A stretch of DNA of 64,000 nt. It comes from Ariolimax columbianus (lineage: Eukaryota; Mollusca; Gastropoda; Stylommatophora; Arionidae). Under the pieces are notes generated by a model. That model had not been told where the DNA came from. It searched no databases and saw only the letters and a list, made by a program, of their open reading frames with translations. The stretch covers positions 4,021,249-4,085,248 of the forward strand of contig JAVGWX010000012.1 in assembly GCA_036924085.1 (NCBI GenBank), read 5' to 3'. The translations under genes and the position numbers were made by a program. Within the stretch, counting starts at the first letter, position 1; each line of letters opens with the position of its first letter. Shown piece after piece: positions 36,293 to 47,300 of this stretch.

Positions 36293-36425
36293 GTTAACTT
36301 TGCTATCATCACATCAATCTTTTGTGTCAGCTTTCTGTATTTTGTTAGTTAGTTAGTTAGTTAGCTAGCTAACTAACTAACAAAAAACTGACACAAAAGA
36401 TGGATGTGATGATAGGAAAGTTAAC
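36293..36425. repeat. 133-bp foldback (long inverted repeat)
   Basis: The left arm GTTAACTTTGCTATCATCAC, ATCAATCTTTTGTGTCAG is answered by the right arm ending GATGTGATGATAGGAAAGTTAAC. The middle is a TTAG run that turns at GCTAGC into TAAC repeats, so the palindrome is close to complete, with two mismatches in the outer arms and a small asymmetric bulge. It could be a small MITE or fold as one long RNA hairpin. Confidence 0.9.
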
Positions 36426-36429
36426 TTTT

Positions 36430-37075
36430 TGAAAGCTGATATAATAATCACCATTTTCAATTTAACTGTGAAATAATATAATAGCTCTATAAATGTAATA
36501 AATCAGCAATAAAGGCACAGATACTGGGCTAGGGTCTCACAAGATGATCTGGTCTATCTAGCGGTAATGCATACCTGACTCTACTCTCAGTGAGGAAGGC
36601 AAGGAAAGAAGGCTTCTCACCCTCACACGGTTGGAGTTCTGGCATAACCATACTGGGCTGAGGCTTATGATTCATAATATCCATGTTTACCCAACTGTGA
36701 ATGTACACCAGAGCTACACTGACACTCACATTACAAGAATGAAGACCTAGTGTCAATCAAATTCACCTCAGTAAAAAGAATGAGACAATTGATGCCCTTA
36801 CTTTACTTATTTGTTTGAATACAAACTTGGGGCTGCAACAACAACTCCCCAACGATGGGCCATCCTCTTTGCTTCTGCCATAAGGTTTCAGTTGGTTACC
36901 TCTTTAACTATTCTTTCCGCCCCTACTATTCTTTTCCCCTGTGGGTTTATTGCCTATGCCTGGTGACATTAGGTTTCTGCATGTCCATCGCTCTCTTTCC
37001 TCTACTGTATCTCCCTAATCTCCAGCTCTATTCATTTCAATCTTGTTCCCTTCCACAGACCTTTGTCTGTTACCA
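36430..37075. other. Intergenic, nothing assigned
   Basis: A hydrophobic open frame at 36,855-37,086 has no recognisable domain and is rich in pyrimidine runs; I do not call it a gene. Confidence 0.4.
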
Positions 37076-37079
37076 CATC

Positions 37080-37380
37080 TGTTGGTAACGGTCTGCAGTC
37101 TGGAAGTGTTACTCAGAGGTGCAGTCTACACTTCTGTGATTATTACAGCCGACCATCTGATTTGATGCATGTGAAGGAGACCTCTGTTAGTGAAGGTCTA
37201 CAGTCTGGAAGTGTTACTGTTAGATGTATTGCCATTATCTGCATATGTTTGAATTCAGCAAGGTAGTGTCCATTGTGGGAAGTAACTCCAATAGAAAATG
37301 AGAGCTGAAGTTGGATGCACTGAACCATAAGGCACAAATTGCAGTACAGTGCATTCCCACATAGGAATGAGGTGACCAAA
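37080..37380 (+). repeat. Dispersed SINE-like repeat with the GAAGTYGGATG module
   Basis: GGTCTGCAGTCTGGAAGTGT recurs about 110 bp later as GGTCTACAGTCTGGAAGTGT. At 37,300-37,330 GCTGAAGTTGGATGCACTGA resembles GCTGAAGTCGGATGTACTGG of the SINE at 44,690, and both are followed by a GCAGTACAGTGCAT/CACAGTGCAATGCA block. Confidence 0.5.
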
Positions 37381-37592
37381 AATAAAACCCTCCAAAAACT
37401 GAAAAATCTAACATTTAAAAAAAAACAAAGGATTCAAATGTTGATAACTGATATTGCAGATGAAAAGTTTTCATGACCTAGTAATATTACTGTTGTTCTT
37501 TCTGTTGATTTCACTGGCACATTGACCTACTGTAATCAAATCATTTGTTGTTGGCAATGATTTGAAAGTTCTCAATACATTATTGTAAGAGT

Positions 37593-37720
37593 GGGGACGG
37601 CGTGGCCAAGTGGTTAAGTGGCACGGCTCACAACCCAAAGGTGCTGGGTTCGATCCCCATCACAGCACCGGCCGTTACCCCGGGGAAGCAAACCCTTAGA
37701 AAATGCAGGAGGAAGCATGT
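37593..37720 (+). repeat. tRNA-derived SINE, copy 1
   Basis: The head GGGGACGGCGTGGCCAAGTG carries an A-box (TGGCCAAGTGG), followed by GGTGCTGGGTTCGATCCCC with a good B-box (GGTTCGATCCC) about 32 bp on. It is almost identical to 44,551-44,672 up to AAAATGCAGGAGGAAG, after which the two diverge. Confidence 0.8.
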
Positions 37721-37724
37721 TGTA

Positions 37725-38400
37725 AAAGGTGGTTAAGGAGGATGACCATGGGGGCTGCTTACATGATCCTGGAGAAACTGTCAGCCAAAATCAAAGAAGA
37801 CCTCTACACTGAATGGGACAAGAGTAGTGACAGGTTTAAGTCTATAGATTGAGTTTTGGTTCTCACCAAACCATCTAATCACTATTTTGGTTTTCAGTAG
37901 CTGCAAGTACTTACAGTACATCCAAAACAGAAGCAACGGTCACAACAAAAGAGAGAAAACATCTAATGTGAGACTTAGCTATGGGGAAAGATATTAAAAT
38001 CAACACCAAAAAAAACAAGACATTGCAACCACCCTAACAGATGAAGAACATTGTATTTATGATAGACTGAAAGAATAAATTGGTCCCAGCTAAGGCAAGT
38101 TTCCACAGAATAAGAAACTATCAGGTCAACAATTTCAACATATTACGAAAAAACGACAAAATATAACACGTACCTTCCCCCTGGCCGAGTATACCACATG
38201 TAAAGTAAAATCGTAAAAAAACAAAACAACCTACTATAGATAGCCTTCAGCTGCCTGTTTGAATTTCAGGATTCCAAATAAGAAATATGCTAAAAAACAA
38301 GTAGCTGGCAAAGTGGAAGTGAGGAAGAATGTTTCTTGCACTGTTATATAGAATATGTATTAAAGTATTGGATAAACTAGCAAGCAGAGAAATCACTGGC
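37725..38400. other. Intergenic, nothing assigned
   Basis: AT-rich, no coding frame; leads into the 31-bp array. Confidence 0.5.
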
Positions 38401-38404
38401 AACA

Positions 38405-39717
38405 GCAGAAATGTTTTATGTATATCGTGGCCAGCTGAGAAATGTTTTATGTATATCGTGGCCAGCTAAGAAATGTTTTATGTATATCGTGGCCAGCTAA
38501 GAAATGTTTTATGTATATCATGGCCAGCTAAGAAATGTTTTATGTATATCATGGCCAGCTAAGAAATGTTTTATGTATATCATGGCCAGCTAAGAAATGT
38601 TTTATGTATATCATGGCCAGCTAAGAAATGTTTTATGTATATCATGGCCAGCTAAGAAATGTTTTATGTATATCATGGCCAGCTAAGAAATGTTTTATGT
38701 ATATCATAGCCAGCTAAGAAATGTTTTATGTATATCATGGCCAGCTAAGAAATGTTTTATGTATATCATGGCCAGCTAAGAAATGTTTTATGTATATCAT
38801 GGCCAGCTAAGAAATGTTTTATGTATATCATGGCCAGCTGAGAAATGTTTTATGTATATCATGGCCAGCTAAGAAATGTTTTATGTATATCATGGCCAGC
38901 TGAGAAATGTTTTATGTATATCATGGCCAGCTAAGAAATGTTTTATGTATATCATGGCCAGCTAAGAAATGTTTTATGTATATCATGGCCAGCTAAGAAA
39001 TGTTTTATGTATATCATAGCCAGCTAAGAAATGTTTTATGTATATCATGGCCAGCTAAGAAATGTTTTATGTATATCATGGCCAGCTAAGAAATGTTTTA
39101 TGTATATCATGGCCAGCTAAGAAATGTTTTATGTATATCATGGCCAGCTAAGAAATGTTTTATGTATATCATGGCCAGCTAAGAAATGTTTTATGTATAT
39201 CATGGCCAGCTAAGAAATGTTTTATGTATATCATGGCCAGCTAAGAAATGTTTTATGTATATCATGGCCAGCTAAGAAATGTTTTATGTATATCATGGCC
39301 AGCTAAGAAATGTTTTATGTATATCATGGCCAGCTAAGAAATGTTTTATGTATATCATGGCCAGCTAAGAAATGTTTTATGTATATCATGGCCAGCTAAG
39401 AAATGTTTTATGTATATCATGGCCAGCTAAGAAATGTTTTATGTATATCATGGCCAGCTAAGAAATGTTTTATGTATATCGTGGCCAGCTGAGAAATGTT
39501 TTATGTATATCGTGGCCAGCTGAGAAATGTTTTATGTATATCATGGCCAGCTAAGAAATGTTTTATGTATATCATGGCCAGCTAAGAAATGTTTTATGTA
39601 TATCATGGCCAGCTAAGAAATGTTTTATGTATATCATGGCCAGCTAAGAAATGTTTTATGTATATCATGGCCAGCTCAGAAATGTTTTATGTATATCATG
39701 GCCAGCTAAGAAATGTT
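38405..39717. repeat. Minisatellite, 31-bp unit, about 42 copies
   Basis: The unit is AGAAATGTTTTATGTATATC followed by ATGGCCAGCTA. Copies are nearly identical; the variants CGTGGCCAGC and CAGCTGAGAA cluster at the left edge (38,425-38,470) and at 39,480-39,530, with a few CTGAGAA copies inside. Confidence 0.97.
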
Positions 39718-39719
39718 AT

Positions 39720-40330
39720 TGAGATCAATGAGACGCACAACAATATTAAATGGTCACTGCTAACTAAAACAATTAGAAGACAGACAAGGTTTATGAAAAA
39801 CATATACAGAGAATTAAGGCCTGGAAAAACCTTGCGATAGCGGGACCGATCAAGGACATGACAACTGCATTGCAAAATAAAATTCACAAGCATTGAGGCA
39901 TGACACTTGATGATGAAATGTTTTAAAAAAAACTTTGCTTGCAAATGGCTTGTGACAGTTGGTATCCCCGCTTATTTCTTTCATGGTGCGTTCCAATCCA
40001 GGGCATGTCTGACTATACAGCTGGGCTTCTTTCTTTTGCTTACCTTCTCTTCCCAACTAGTTGTTGTGCTCTTGACCACAGATCTGTGATTGCTTTATTT
40101 GCTTGACGTACGTAGCGGAGACAACTGCTGGTGAAGGTTTGCAGTTTTGATGTGATACTCGTCAAAATTGGTGGTGCATACAACATTAATTATGGTCTGA
40201 ATCATGATCTAACACCAGTGTGTCACTTAGATACATCGATTGGATTTTGAAATAACTTTCAGTGGTGTGAAATATCTGGGACAAGAGCAGCTCTAGTTTA
40301 ATGTAAAGTTCTTGACAATCAATCGATATT
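39720..40330. other. Intergenic, nothing assigned
   Basis: No coding landmarks; no clear repeat. Probably decayed repeat DNA. Confidence 0.4.
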
Positions 40331-40332
40331 TC

Positions 40333-40425
40333 TTCTTCTTCTTCCTTACTGTCAGACGTCAACTTGAATTTGTTCGAAGAAACCAGCTGTCATCCTGAGG
40401 CTGTCGACACTGCCATAGAGCTTGT
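40333..40425 (-). mobile_element. Third, very short 3' end copy of the RNaseH-type LINE
   Basis: CTTCTTCTTCTTCC, then ACTGTCAGACG, TTCGAAGAAACCAGCTGTCA, TCCTGAGGCTGTCGACACTG and CCATAGAGCTTGTCT parallel the 3' ends of the copies at 45,542 and 61,557. Only about 95 bp of the element remain. AATCGATATTT on the left and AATCAATATTT on the right look like a target-site duplication with one change. Confidence 0.75.
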
Positions 40426-40429
40426 CTAC

Positions 40430-41000
40430 TGAATCAATATTTAAACATGTTTAGAATATAATAAGGTTACACGTTTCTTGAGATGGACTTTGAAAGTAGA
40501 GGCCAATGGTAATGCATATGGATTACACATGGATATTCAACATATCCAATTAAGACTTTAACTTTGAAACATAAGGCAGTGAAAGCGGCAATGCTTCAGA
40601 GGGGATAAAGCAACAATTTTAACATGTGTGGTCAGTGAAAATGATAAAACATCACATGGCATTACCAAAACCACGTGGCATTCATTGCTTCCACTGCCAG
40701 TCTGTTCACCTGTCCTGGTATGTCTTCAAGCTTATACAATAACATAGGTCTTCTAAAGTCAGGTCTGCCAGTTATTTACCACATGACCGTTGTATTCCTG
40801 TCATCTTTAATTTACCAATCCAACCAGTTCCTAACCACGAGGAAGATTGAGTCTGATTCCAGTCTGAATTATAAATATCTTTTGTATTCCTTGTGAACTA
40901 TTCTGTGCGAGTTCCCATAGAAATCTTGTATAATTTTTATAAATGTCTTGGGTATTTCTGTAAAACTACTCTTGATTAATTGTAAATATTTACAAACTTA
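40430..41000. other. Intergenic, downstream of the FKBP14-like gene
   Basis: AT-rich, no coding frame with recognisable content. It follows the gene's poly(A) signal. Confidence 0.45.
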
Positions 41001-41004
41001 TCGA

Positions 41005-41010
41005 TTTATT
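41005..41010 (-). promoter_or_regulatory. Poly(A) signal of the FKBP14-like gene
   Basis: AATAAA on the minus strand, about 145 bp past the stop codon, in AT-rich sequence. It is the first canonical hexamer seen downstream of the stop. Confidence 0.6.
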
Positions 41011-41153
41011 GTTATAAATGAATTACATCAATTTCCAAAAACCAAAATATCAACCAGAAAATTGGTAAACATTGTCTATATTTATAGGGTCTAGAAAAAT
41101 GAAATGAGGCAACTAGCATGACAAATAGGAATTACACAGGTGGGTACGTAAGG

Positions 41154-41318
41154 TTAGAGTTCATCATGTTTGGGTCCACTAAATTCTTCATGTGAGATGT
41201 AGCCATCTTTATCTTTGTCCTCATGGTTGAATATCTGAGAGACTATCTCCTGGTGATGCTCTGAGTCTTCTGGACCTTTTCCAATTTTGACAGCCTGCTG
41301 GTTCAAGTAATCTGAGAC
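41154..41318 (-). CDS. FKBP14: FKBP14 coding exon 4 (C-terminus, HDEL)
   Basis: Encodes residues 183-236: a linker helix, the second EF-hand ([14 protein letters not shown]) and PKHDEL, then TAA at 41156-41154. The acceptor is TTGACAG|GTCTCAG. Confidence 0.95.
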   Translation of the reverse strand, partial: VSDYLNQQAVKIGKGPEDSEHHQEIVSQIFNHEDKDKDGYISHEEFSGPKHDEL

Positions 41319-44300
41319 CTGTCAATGACAACCAACAAACAAATAACAGAAATGGTAAATAAAGATCAGGACAAGAACACACATAGTCACTCTTCTACTC
41401 ATGCGAGGGATGTAGAGGCCTTTTTATACTTGCAATCAATTGAGCAGACAAACAATTGATTGGTTTGTTGTGTCTCTGCATGATGGAGGGACCAGTTCCT
41501 TTTGGCTGCCATTTTTGAGTAGGTATGTCGTTAACTTTAGAATTTGTTGCCAGGGCAGTGGCAAACATCCTGCTATATTCTATTTTCAACTGTCAAGGGT
41601 TCTTTTACGCGCACAGCTTACACAAGGGACCTCAGATAAACCTAGGCACAGATTTCCCATCCCCTGAGACAGACCAGAGAATACTTGAAACTTGTGGGAA
41701 TTCAACCATCCACTGGTTGGAGCTTTTGTTCATTTCTTGAGAGGCGAATGTCTTTACCTCTCACTATAGCAACTACTCAAAGAATGCATGTGTAATTGAA
41801 AGCTGCATAGAGAGCTACTGAGAGGCAAGTGTTAGAGCTCTTGCCTGTCATAACAAACCTAATGAAGTTGTTCTTGTTGCTGATTAACTGCAGAGTTGTT
41901 CGCACTTTCGACAGCCAAGGTCAATGTGATGAATCTGCAGGTGTTTTCATAGATGAGCAGGGTGTTTTCATGGATGGACAGGGTGTTTTCATGGATGGAC
42001 AGGGTTTTTCATGGATGGATAGGGTGTTTTCATGGATGGACAGGGTGTTTTCATGGATGGACAGGAAGTTTTCATGGATGGACAGGGTGTTTTCATGGAT
42101 GGACAGGGTATTTTCATGGATGGACAGGGTGTCAAACAGACGCATATACTTTCTTTAGGCAACGAGGACTGCGATGACTTAGTCATGTTTGCAGCATGGA
42201 AGTTGGTCACTTTCTCAAAGACATTCTCTGTGAACAACTGGCAAAAGAACAGTTGACTCACTACAGCTGAGGTTAAAAGACTTGTGTAAATAGAGCTTGA
42301 TGGCAGTGAACATATGAAGGACATCCTGGGAAGACAAAGCAGCAGATCAGCCCAAGTGAAGGGGCATTCTCAAGAGTCACCTCAGACAGGGTGAAAAGAA
42401 ACTCCTGCAACATGGAGAAGTAAAAAGACAACAGCGTAAAGAAAAGGAAAACCAATAACACAGTTGAAGAGTTACTATTTCAATAGCACATGATCTCACA
42501 ACCAGTCACAACTGATTCCTGTGAGATCATACAGACTGCATCATCTATTGTTGTTCTCCTGGATCAAGCAGAGAGGAGAGACCCGCAGCACAGGTAAAGC
42601 TTGTATTCCATAGAAAGATGCCCAGGCTTGTGACATGCAGAGGCTACTCCAGTTTCAGTGTGCACGGTGTCGACACAACATGGGAAACCTGTGTCTGTCT
42701 ACATGGCAGTTGATGACAGGAAGTTGTGGTCAGATCTGGTCATCTGTGTCTGTCTACATGGCAGATTATGACAGGAAGTTGTGGTCAGATCTGGTCACCT
42801 GTGTCTATGTGGTAGATTAGGACAGGAAGTTGTGGTCAGATCTGGTCACCTGTGTCTATGTGGTAGATTAGGGCACGAAGTTGTGGTCAGATCTGGTCAC
42901 CTGTGTCTTGTCTATGTGGTAGATTAGGACAGGAAGTTGTGGTCAGATCTGGTCACCTGTGTCTATGTGGTAGATTAGGGCACGAAGTTGTGGTCAGATC
43001 TGGTCACCTGTGTCTTGTCTATGTGGTAGATTAGGACAGGAAGTTGTGGTCAGATCTGGTCACCTGTGTCTGTCTACATGGCAGTTGAGGACAGGAAGTA
43101 GTGGTCAGATTTTATATCAAGAAACCCATGAAAAACGTGTAACAGATCCCTGTGGAGCAGTACAGATTGGAGCTTGGAACTTCTCTGAGAACCAAAAAAT
43201 GTCAGAGAAAGTATGTAGCAAGACCAGGTTAGGATTTTCTAGGGCCAACAACAACGCCAGCCTCAGGGCAGAGTGAATTAGGAAGTGGGAGAGAAGCAGT
43301 TAGAGTTTACTATGAGTTAGAACGTGTTGTTTAGATTGGGTTATCTGAGTTGTAATGTCTTTTTACTCCCCTTCCTTATTTGACCATGGGAATGGTGCAC
43401 CGGACTGCCACAATTAAAATGACAGAGTGACAGGTAGAGAGTGAATGGAATTCAAGATGGGAGTAGACAAGATGTGATTGACAGATGACCAGCTGGCTGG
43501 GATGGAACACTCTGCTGCCATCTTGGGTTAACGGGGCTATAATGGGTCTTTAAAAGATAGAAGACATGAGATATTTGGCAACTGAGAGCAGATCTAGAAG
43601 GCTGCCTCACTATGCTCCAGAGGTCTTTGCATTTGTGCCTTTTGGAGTGAAATAGTGGTCTTTCTATGATCAACGAGAGATATGTGAACATATCTGCATT
43701 CTTCACAATGATTGGCTCTGATGTGTGAGGACCAGAGATAAGGGAATGTATCTGTAACCTTCACAGTCATCAGCACAAATGATCTGTTGAGGGTTAGAGA
43801 TAAACTGAAGTTATAAACTGGCAGTTCAGCAGACGTCAGTTTTTAAGGCGCTGCTGAGGTAGTGATCCAACCGATCGTACACATGAGTCAGGTCAGATGA
43901 GTCAGCCATAGCTCTCTAAGCCAAAGTGGGATACACCTTAAGACTTTTCAAGATGCACATGCACAAACGCAGCAAGAAGCTATAATTGAGAGATCAGAGA
44001 TCAACATCAGGACCAACTGCCAAAGAGGCACACAAGATTCCATACAAGATAGTAGTTAAGTAGTTAGAACAAGATGTGTATAGAGTTTCATGTATATTAG
44101 GATAAACATTCAAACTGGGTTTTTATAGTTTCAGCGACTCCGTCTAGTTCATGCTAACATTCCCAGAGTTAGAATAATTCATATTTGTTTAGTAAGTTAG
44201 GTTATGTATTTAATGTGTGAAATACTTTATGTAATAAATGAATATCTTGTTTCATGTTTAATGGAAATTTTAGTGTTTGCTGTGTTGATGTCTTAACGCC

Positions 44301-47300
44301 AAGTATTCTGTTTAACTCTTAGACACAGTCTTAAGCAAAATCCTAACCCCATGACAGGTATACTTCAAAATAGTCTACGTGGCCAGGAAATTGTAGATCT
44401 GCTACAAACTGGACAACCCCATCTTGTGGAGAGCAAATACTGGTGTCTGGATTAGGTAAAACAAACTAACCAAGACCCCCACCTCTTGTTAGCGTCAGGT
44501 GAAACTTACCAACTAAGATCATATCACATCAGGTCAACCATACTGATTGAGGGGACGGCGTGGCCTAGTGGTTAAGTGGCACGGCTCACAACCCAAAGGT
44601 GCTGGGTTCGATCCCCATCACAGCACCGGCCGTTACCCCGAGGAAGCAACCCTTAGAAAATGCAGGAGGAAGTAGACGCTTACATAAAATGCACGCTGAA
44701 GTCGGATGTACTGGGCCGACAGGCGCAAAATAAAAACCACAGTGCAATGCACACTGTCTTGGGGAATAGAGAAATAAGGCAAACGCAAAATAAAAAACCA
44801 TACTAAGACCACACCACACATTTTCAACGTGCTCCCAGAAAAAGGCTGTGACAGCAGCAAGGTTGACAAGGTGGGGGGATCATCACTGTAGTACTATTAA
44901 TGGTGACTTGACGAACCAAGGGATGCACATTTAAATCTCTCTAATCTACTCCTGAATAGTTGGCATATTGGGTAGAAATTTCATAATTATTTCAAATTTT
45001 GTAGAGACATCGGCTAACAGTTTGGTATTTAATATATGACATTCCAGTGAAAAATTACTGAAGACATTCTTTTTTGTCTTTCTCATTTGCCCTGTTTACT
45101 ATGACATGATGTAATTTACTTTGTTTTGCATCTTAAATGTACTATTTTTTGTGTCTTAATGATCCAGCACATTTAACTTCAGCACAGAAAAACATAGACA
45201 TCCTATAGGAATTGGATATAGAACATAATTGACTCACAAACAGTATTACATCTAATAACTAAAATACTTTGGCCACATCAAATGTCCCGATGGTTTAGAA
45301 AAAAATTATATTGGTTGATATGGAAAGTGGAAAACAGGACAGAGACAAACTGAAGAGAACATGGACACATGAGATCAAAGATGTCCTGAAGATGGCAGTG
45401 ATGGAGATGAGACAACTGGCCAAAGATGGAGTTTTACACAGTGGCTGTCATGACAGCGATGACCTGTAGAGTATTTGTTACATACCTCATCTTAAGATGG
45501 CTGTTGGTCTCCCATCTGTTGACAGAGACTAGACTGTGTCCTTCTCTTCTTCTTCTGCGTACGAAGTCAGACAGTAACCATTATTTTTTCGAAAAAAGTG
45601 GCGGTCATCCTGAGGCTGTTGCCACTGCCATAGAGCTTGTCTTGCAGTTCCACTGGTGATGGCCACATCTGCTCTCTCTGATCCTCGTATGTCGGGCAGT
45701 TCTGCAGCAGATGTTCAGCGGTCATTTTACCAGTACCGCACGGGCATTCGTCGGTACACCCTATCTTCAATTTGTTGAATAGGTGGTACCTCAGTCTATT
45801 GTGGCCAGTGCGAAGTCTGAAGACAACAACCTGCTCTCTTCGGTTCAACTGGTAATAGGCATCGTTTTTGGTGTAACCAGTATGTTCGGTTTCCCATTTG
45901 GTCATGTATCTGGCTTTGATAAGCCGTTTTGACTCTTCGTACGTCATACTAGTATCTGTTTGTGGTAGTCTTGCACCTTCTTTTGCCAGTCTGTCTGCCT
46001 CCTCGTTGCCTTGGATGTTGCAGTGTGATGGGACCCACTGTACCACTACCCTTTTTGGTGCGGACTGCTGGCACAGTTTGCAGAGTGCTGCTCTTAAGTC
46101 ATTAAGCTCAGTGTTTTTCTGGCTTTTTAGCGCTGTGACTACGGCGAGAGCATCTGTCAGCAGGACTATATGGCTTTCATTTTCACTGTGTGTCACCATT
46201 TCTTCCACTGCCGCCCTCAGTGCCTCTGCTCTGAAATTGCTTGTGTACTTAGCAGTAGCGAATGACAGTGTTATTTTTCTGCCATTTGGTAGGTTCAGGA
46301 ATGCTCCTGCCCCTCCGTTCTGTGTTGTGTTTGTTACAGAACCGTCGGTGTATGCATGGGTCCAGTCCATGCTTGGGTAGCTTTTCGTTATGAAGCTTAG
46401 GGTAGTATCTCTCCTTTCTTTTTCAGTCTGGCAGTTTTTGTTTGCAATACCTGGTATATTTTCTACCACCTCTGGAAATATATCCTGCCTCCAGGTAGGT
46501 TTTCGTACAGTAGTGATGGGTTTTGGTGTTGTTAGTGCGTTTATGAGATCTTCGTGCATCTTTGCTTTGGCTATTTCTGCAAAGTTTCTCAGCTTTAGTT
46601 TCCCATTTCCCAAATTGTTTAGTCTCTGGTGCATTGGATGGTCGGTCAGTCTTCGGAGTTTCTCTGACTGCAGCTGGGCTCTGCAGTCTCTTCTATCGGT
46701 CATGGATTGCAGTTTTGTAATCTTTTCAAGTTCTACAATTGGCGTTGACTTCATGCCACCTGTTATAATTCTCATGGCTTGGTTTTGAAGTTTGTTAACT
46801 TTATCGAAGTTCGCCTTCGCTGCTGTTGTCCATGCCGCAATGCCATACTCGAGAACTGGTCTCACTCTTCCAGTGTACAGTTTCTTTAGTATGCCTTCGT
46901 CTGCTCCCCAGCTTGTGCCAGCAAGTTTCCTCATGATTGCCATTCTTTCTCTGGCTTTCATTCGGTTTCTCTCAATCTGACTTTTCCATGTCATGCGCCG
47001 ATCAAATGTGACTCCCAGATAGGTTGGGTTGTCGTTTGGCTGTAGGAATTTGCCATTTAGACTTAATTTGGTACTTTGGGGTTTTAATGAAAGCGAGAAT
47101 ATTGTGCATGTGGTTTTCTCCTCGTTTATTTTGACCAGCCATGAGTTCGCCCACTCTTCCAGCGATGTTAGGGCCGTCTGCATCCGATTTCTTGCTATAG
47201 TGAGATTCTTTTCAGAGGTCCACATAGCCAGATCGTCTGCAAACATTGAGCTATGGACTCTTCTTGGTATATTCTCTGTAATATCGTTTATATATACCAG

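Noticed and set aside
36855..37088. 77-aa hydrophobic frame as a membrane protein
   Set aside because: No domain, no splice context, overlap with repeat-like DNA; chance open frame in T-rich sequence.
37603..37673. A functional tRNA gene
   Set aside because: It has A and B boxes, but the same head recurs at 44,551 with the same non-tRNA 3' extension, so it is a SINE.
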